A stretch of DNA of 64,000 nucleotides. It comes from Loripinus fragilis. Lineage: Eukaryota; Mollusca; Bivalvia; Lucinida; Lucinidae. The stretch covers positions 41,717,994 through 41,781,993 of the forward strand of contig OZ026515.1 of the NCBI GenBank assembly GCA_964019695.1. Reading direction: 5' to 3'. The notes beneath the pieces were generated by a model that had not been told where the DNA came from, ran no database searches, and saw only the letters and a list, made by a program, of their open reading frames with translations. Positions 59,282 through 64,000 of this stretch are shown one piece after another. The position numbers and the translations under genes are program-made. Position 1 is the stretch's first letter; the number at the start of each line of letters is the position of its first letter.

Positions 59282-59561
59282 TATATATTTATAAATGATT
59301 TATCCAATATTTTCAATGAAGCAGACGATCAGGTAGAGTGGAAAAATTCAAAAATCAGTTCATTACTATATGCTGATGATCTTGTATTCTTATCAAAATC
59401 AAGATCTGTACTTAAGAGCTGTTTGAATAAACTTTCATCTTATTGTGAGACAAATTGTTTAACTGTAAATCTTAAGAAAAATCAAGTTATGGTATTCTGT
59501 AAGAGTGGCAAAACATCAAAAGAAAAGTTTTATTTCAACAATGTAGAAATTGAAAATAGCA
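59282..59561 (+). pseudogene. LINE RT fragment (right part), truncated by a Penelope-like element
   Basis: An open reading continues the LINE palm: FINDLSNIFNEADDQVEW, YADDLVFLSKS (YADD at 59369-59380), LSSYCETNCLTVNLKKNQVM and NNVEIENSM. It then stops abruptly where the pseudo-LTR of the Penelope-like element begins. The homologous LINE at 44932-44991 runs on through SYKYLSIIFSAS. This piece is better preserved than the 42540-45450 copy. Confidence 0.85.
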
Positions 59562-59958
59562 TGATGCTTTGGCTGTTTGTCGGGCCCACCGGGGTTTACC
59601 TGTTGGATTTCTTTTGCTCCGGTATTCAGTTTAATTTACTGTTGAGTCCTTATTCTTGCTTTATCTCCTTGTTATATCTTGATTTATATGTTTTAGGAGA
59701 TGATGCATTGATAAGTTAGGGGTCTTTCATGCAAACCAAATATCTATGTGTCTTGATCCACATCTGAATTAAGGGTGAGGTTGGCGCCGTTAAACCGGTT
59801 TAAGCCCTCCAGTAAAATATTTTACTGACCGTTCCAAGGCGGTACTTCTTTTGTGGATCTTTTATGTTTTTGTTCTGTCTTGTGTTTGCTATGTTTTGTG
59901 CACGTCTGTTTATATGTGCTTTGTGGTCACCTGCTGGGAAAGGGCTGACCTCTTGGCT
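59562..59958 (+). repeat. Left pseudo-LTR of Penelope-like element (at least 397 bp)
   Basis: Starts TGATGCTTTGGCTGTTTGTC. It matches 63604-64000 at a constant offset of 4042 bp; I found one substitution and no indel. The true length is unknown because the right copy is cut by the window end. PLEs characteristically carry such direct terminal repeats (pLTRs). Confidence 0.9.
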
Positions 59959-60419
59959 CTCGTTTGTGGTGTCTTCTGTGAGTTTGTCACTTTCCCATTG
60001 GTATCCTGGGTCAGGTGTGGTACTTGATTGTATCGATTCCTGATCTTTGCACCATTACTTACTTTTATTATCAGAGTTGTTTTGTCTGTGCTGCGTGGCG
60101 GCCCTAAAAAGTCTCCCCGCACTTTCATTTAATGCTCTTATTTTTCCAATCCTCAGGATTGTGTGTACAATCTCCTTCCCTTATTCCTGTCCCTGGATAT
60201 CCTCTATGTCTTGTACCGCATTTAAGATCACTAGATGACCGATTTTCATACCCTGTTGTATAACTTCTGCATTCTATATACCTGTGCACTTGTATTAGCC
60301 ATTTGGATTATCGCTTGCATTTGTTATACCTTCCTTTGCTTTTAAGGACTCATATTATACTGGCTTGTCATTTTAATAACCGGTGTGTTGATTGCTTGTC
60401 TTGGGATGGTACTTACCCA

Positions 60420-61057
60420 CACAACTTTTAATGATAAGAACGAAAATAACAAAATTACATCTATCTCCCATTAGTTTACATTCGGCGTCCTCTGTTCGTA
60501 TTCCTAGTTCAGTTAACAATTTTCGGGATATGCTTCCTACCATTAGGTTATCTCCTCTTGGGTCACCTATTATCAGGAAGTATACTAAACCATTTAATTC
60601 ATTCAAAAGACGCGGAATGTATCCTAATGTTTCTAAGTGCAATGCCAAGAGGTGTGTCTGTTGCACACATTTATGTACTAAAACTACCATTACATCATCT
60701 GTAAATGGTAGAAAATTTTCCATAATTAATAATAATGATTTGGACTGAACTTCATCGGATCTGATTTATGTTATAACTTGAACTGAAACTAACTGTGGAA
60801 TGCAATATGTTGGACAAACTGGCCGATCCCTCAAGACTAGGTTTCGTGAGCACTTTCGTAAAATGAAAAAGCCTAAAAAATTTGACACATTTCTTTATCG
60901 CCATTTCAAAAATAATGGTCATCCACCTAGTAAAATTGTAATTCAGCCGGTTGAAAAAATTATATATGATCCAAATTCATCAACTAGATTAAAAAAATTA
61001 AGAGACATGAAACTGAACTTAAATGGATTAAATTTTTGCAATCACCTTTTCCTTTAG
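60420..61057 (+). pseudogene. PLE cysteine motif and GIY-YIG endonuclease region
   Basis: Positions 60420-60745 encode a basic region ending in a cysteine cluster (KCNAKRCVCCTHLC), the zinc-finger-like motif that precedes GIY-YIG in this clade. GIY-YIG follows with MQYVGQTGRSLKTRFREHF (from 60800) and the downstream helix FDTFLYRHFKNNGH. The domain nicks target DNA for primed reverse transcription. Two in-frame TGA codons (60746-60748 and 60779-60781) and a frameshift near 61000 break it. Downstream at 61036 the frame resumes as SPFPLGFNDN. From memory of related proteins, both TGAs sit where cysteine is usual. Confidence 0.8.
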
Positions 61058-62072
61058 GCTTTAATGATAATATATACCATGAAGGCAACATTTCTAAAAT
61101 GCCAGATTTTGATGTTTTTTCTGTTTTGGAATGTAAAAAGCGTAAAAGTCGATCTCATGGTAAACGTAAAAATGGCAACATTAAGCGCAAAATTTGTACT
61201 GAAAAACGCTTAAATACTTCTATAAAGGATCTTTCTTTGGCTTTAACTAATCATGGTCGACATGGCTTATTTTCATTTTTAAGTTCCTTGCCTATCTCAG
61301 TTTTACGCAATTTAGAGTTAGAGGCTAATAAACTTTATGATAGAGCAAACAATTTATATAAAGCAGCACTCCTTACAAGGTGTTATGTTCAACATTTCCT
61401 TAGTCCTTATATCGATTCTGAGGTCAACCATAAACGACATTTTATCAAAATTCCATTCATTAACAAAGGTATTGAGTTTATTGATTTACATAGTATCTTC
61501 AAGGATAATTCAGTGATTTCATCTATTCCAAATTACTTTAATAATTCTGAAACTCCTATCATTTGTTATAAATATAACAAACCAATTAGGTCTACGATAT
61601 TTAACTTTAATAAAATTGTAAATGATTTAGATATAGATTCCAATACTCCTGCCTCCTGAGATTGTAAAAATTCAAATTATTTATATCCCACTGCAGGGCA
61701 TGTTATTACAGGTAATCTAAATGTCATTCCTGACGCTAGAGTTCGCAATATCATTTCTAAAGGTCCTAAATATAGATTTCCCTCTAATATTGATTTCTCT
61801 AAATGTCGTAGAGAGATCGCTGCTTCTTTAAATGACTTCAGTAATCGTTGGTGCAAACGGGAAAATGTTGAACCTGATGCTTTGAAGGAATGGAAGATTA
61901 ACATTTTTAAAATTATTGATACTCGTATTTCATTTTACTCTCGTAATACACATCTTTTGCCCCCTAAACCTAAATCTTCGTTTAGTCATCTTAAACGAGG
62001 TATCCAGGATTTTCATATGAACTATGTTTGGTTCCGGCAGATAAAGCTGCTAACAATGTTGTAGTTGTTTGA
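61036..62072 (+). pseudogene. PLE linker between GIY-YIG and RT
   Basis: A long basic and helical region (KRKSRSHGKRKNGNIKRK, GRHGLFSFLSSLPISVLRN, RHFIKIPFINKGIEFIDL) runs open to a TGA at 61657-61659. It continues in the same frame (CRREIAASLNDFSNRWCKRE) to about 62020, shifts frame near 62030, and meets another TGA at 62070-62072. Part of one polyprotein with the flanking domains. Confidence 0.75.
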
Positions 62073-63572
62073 CGATTGTATTATATTAATACTCTTAAGC
62101 GTGAGCTTGTTGACACTAATGCCTATAAACTGCAGCCTTCTTTAAGTGAAAGGGTGATTGTTGATGGGCATGGTTGTCATACAGCCCTACATTTTGGTGT
62201 CAAAGCTAAAGAAAATCAAGACAAAGTTCCTACGTTGTACTGGTTACCCAAACTCCATAAAAAACCCTATAAAGCAAGATTTATTGCAAATTCTAGTTCT
62301 TGTACAACAACAGAACTTTCTAAATTGTTAACCTCGTGTCTTACAGCTGTTAAAAAACATGTTATCAAATATTGTGAAAAGGTATATGAGAGATCTGGTA
62401 AAAACCTATTTTGGTCGATTAAAAATTCAGGTGAAATTTTAGATAAACTTAAAGCTAGAGATTTCAATGCGACCAGTTTGTCTACTTATGATTTTTCTAC
62501 TCTTTACACTACTTTACCTCATAATTTAATTAAAGATAAACTTATTGATCTTATTGAAAGTACCTTCCAGAGAGAAGGCTCTCCTTACCTAGCATGTAGT
62601 GACAGAAATGCATTTTTTACTTCAGAAAAACCTAAAAAATATCATGCATGGTCGTGTCAAAATGTATGCGATGCGCTGACCTTTTTGTTGGACAACATTT
62701 TTATTCGATTTGGCACCAAGCTCTATAGACAAGTTGTTGGGATTCCTATGGGCACTAATTGTGCTCCCCTGGTTGCAGATTTATTCCTGTTTTGTTATGA
62801 AAGGGACTTTATGATGTCTCTTTCTGATGATAAGCAGGCTGATGTTATTGATGCGTTTAACACTACTTCCAGATATTTGGACGATATTTTAAATATTAAT
62901 AATGTTTATTTTGACAATATGGTTAGTCAAATATACCCTTCAGAGCTCCAACTTAATAAAGCCAATGCCTCTGATACCGAAGCCGCATTTTTAGACTTGC
63001 ATTTGTCAATTTCTAATAATATTGTTTCTACCAAAATTTATGACAAACGTGACGACTTTGATTTTGAAATAGTCAATTTCCCATTTTTAGATGGTGATGT
63101 TCCTCGTTCTACATCCTATGGAGTCTATATCTCTCAACTCATTCGTTTTGCTAGAGCATCTAGCTATGTTGCTGACTTCAACACTCGCAATAAATTGTTA
63201 ACTCAGAAACTTCTTAAACAAGGCTATCGGTATCATAAACTTCGCAAAACATTTTCAAAATTTTATAGACGATACTATGATTTGATTTCTAAATTCCAAG
63301 TTGGACTTAAATCTCTCTTGCGCCAAGGACTTTCGGAACCTGATTTCTATGTTGACTTGGTGTATAAGTTGAAGAAGATTGTTGGCTCTAATAATTTTTC
63401 AGCGCAGTTCATTAAAATAATTTCCCATTATAAAAAGATTGGCTATAACATTAATGTATTGCAACAGACTGCATGCTTGGTAGTCAACCCAATCACGGTT
63501 GGCAACTTTGCTTTCCTCTTTAATTGCACGCTGGTGGGTCGGACTTCAGACTCTATGATGGTTCCGACTTAA
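62073..63572 (+). CDS. PLE reverse transcriptase (intact frame)
   Basis: An uninterrupted frame of about 499 codons to a TAA at 63570-63572. It follows a TGA directly and the first in-frame residue there is coded by TTG, so it is not an independent gene with its own start but the 3' part of the element's polyprotein. Telomerase/PLE-type RT motifs are clear: TLYWLPKLHKKPYKARFI, TYDFSTLYTTLPHNLI (catalytic D), GIPMGTNCAPLVADL and SRYLDDIL (YLDD). The C-terminus (LLKQGYRYHKLRKTFSKF to DSMMVPT) matches the truncated relative at 41400-41830. Catalytic residues are present, so the RT fold could still be encoded, but not in frame with the endonuclease. Confidence 0.9.
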   Translation, partial: RLYYINTLKRELVDTNAYKLQPSLSERVIVDGHGCHTALHFGVKAKENQDKVPTLYWLPKLHKKPYKARFIANSSSCTTTELSKLLTSCLTAVKKHVIKYCEKVYERSGKNLFWSIKNSGEILDKLKARDFNATSLSTYDFSTLYTTLPHNLIKDKLIDLIESTFQREGSPYLACSDRNAFFTSEKPKKYHAWSCQNVCDALTFLLDNIFIRFGTKLYRQVVGIPMGTNCAPLVADLFLFCYERDFMMSLSDDKQADVIDAFNTTSRYLDDILNINNVYFDNMVSQIYPSELQLNKANASDTEAAFLDLHLSISNNIVSTKIYDKRDDFDFEIVNFPFLDGDVPRSTSYGVYISQLIRFARASSYVADFNTRNKLLTQKLLKQGYRYHKLRKTFSKFYRRYYDLISKFQVGLKSLLRQGLSEPDFYVDLVYKLKKIVGSNNFSAQFIKIISHYKKIGYNINVLQQTACLVVNPITVGNFAFLFNCTLVGRTSDSMMVPT

Positions 63573-63603
63573 AGACTTATCTATTGATGAGATGGTAGGG
63601 GCC

Positions 63604-64000
63604 TGATGCTTTGGCTGTTTGTCGGGCCCACCGGGGTTTACCTGTTGGATTTCTTTTGCTCCGGTATTCAGTTTAATTTACTGTTGAGTCCTTATCCTTG
63701 CTTTATCTCCTTGTTATATCTTGATTTATATGTTTTAGGAGATGATGCATTGATAAGTTAGGGGTCTTTCATGCAAACCAAATATCTATGTGTCTTGATC
63801 CACATCTGAATTAAGGGTGAGGTTGGCGCCGTTAAACCGGTTTAAGCCCTCCAGTAAAATATTTTACTGACCGTTCCAAGGCGGTACTTCTTTTGTGGAT
63901 CTTTTATGTTTTTGTTCTGTCTTGTGTTTGCTATGTTTTGTGCACGTCTGTTTATATGTGCTTTGTGGTCACCTGCTGGGAAAGGGCTGACCTCTTGGCT
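63604..64000 (+). repeat. Right pseudo-LTR of Penelope-like element, cut by window end
   Basis: The second copy of 59562-59958, beginning 31 bp after the RT stop. It continues past the window. Whether it is the element's 3' end or the start of a tandem copy cannot be decided here. Confidence 0.9.

Larger units (their letters stand above)
59562..64000 (+). mobile_element. Penelope-like element with N-terminal GIY-YIG (Naiad/Chlamys-type order)
   Basis: Layout: left pLTR, cysteine motif plus GIY-YIG region, linker, RT, then a second pLTR running off the window. Canonical PLEs have RT first and GIY-YIG last. Here the endonuclease domain precedes RT, as described for the N-terminal GIY-YIG clade that dominates many invertebrate genomes. 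The two pLTR parts are almost identical, so the insertion is young. Nonetheless the coding region carries four in-frame TGA codons and two frameshifts. It inserted into a LINE in the same orientation. Confidence 0.85.

Noticed and set aside
62076..63572. Independent RT gene starting at 62076
   Set aside because: The apparent initiator is TTG right after an in-frame TGA; the frame is the 3' part of the PLE polyprotein.
1..64000. CRISPR array, bacterial operons or riboswitches
   Set aside because: Spliced genes, LINEs, SINEs and PLEs show animal nuclear DNA; the only short tandem repeats are minisatellites without spacer structure.
59562..64000. Hammerhead ribozyme in the PLE pseudo-LTR
   Set aside because: PLE pLTRs can carry them, but I could not find a CTGANGA...GAAA core by eye in the visible part.

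Overview
The window is AT-rich, gene-poor and intron-containing animal DNA packed with mobile elements. Three things point to a bivalve mollusc: an invertebrate-type GABA-B receptor exon, paralogous phytanoyl-CoA dioxygenase-like genes with short exons and GT-AG introns, and dense families of hairpin MITEs, tRNA-derived SINEs, Penelope-like elements and LINEs. The species cannot be fixed from sequence alone.

Host genes are all on the minus strand. (1) The first coding exon of a GABA-B receptor subunit 1 gene lies at 9859-10080; its later exons are not found and probably lie beyond the left edge. (2) A three-exon PhyH-family Fe(II)/2-oxoglutarate dioxygenase gene, complete at the coding level (337 codons), spans 31758-34649. 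(3) A paralogue with exactly the same intron phases spans 48067-49776, with its first exon not found. A short decayed PhyH-like fragment may lie at about 47600-47650.

The rest is mobile DNA, some of it nested. 4157-9042 is an element with inverted arms of about 700 bp and a decayed minus-strand gene. 22320-24310 is a decayed Ty3/gypsy-type pol with integrase upstream of reverse transcriptase. 29625-31065 is a TTAA-flanked TIR element. 35143-39199 is a second TIR element carrying a decayed CXC/nuclease-like gene of the same apparent family as the one in 4157-9042. 40885-41830 is a Penelope-like (PLE) 3' fragment. 42540-45450 is a LINE with another LINE inserted in it. 55820-59561 is a LINE split by a TIR element, which contains a SINE, which contains a MITE. 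59562-64000 is a young PLE with an upstream GIY-YIG domain and flanking pseudo-LTRs, inserted in that same LINE.

At least six MITE families are present in two to five copies each. For two of them the target-site duplications can be read directly: 5 bp in three of three copies of one family and 4 bp in four of five copies of the other. The main lead for something undescribed is the pair of TIR elements that both carry remnants of a CXC / EE-x-x-TR / DTD-motif protein.
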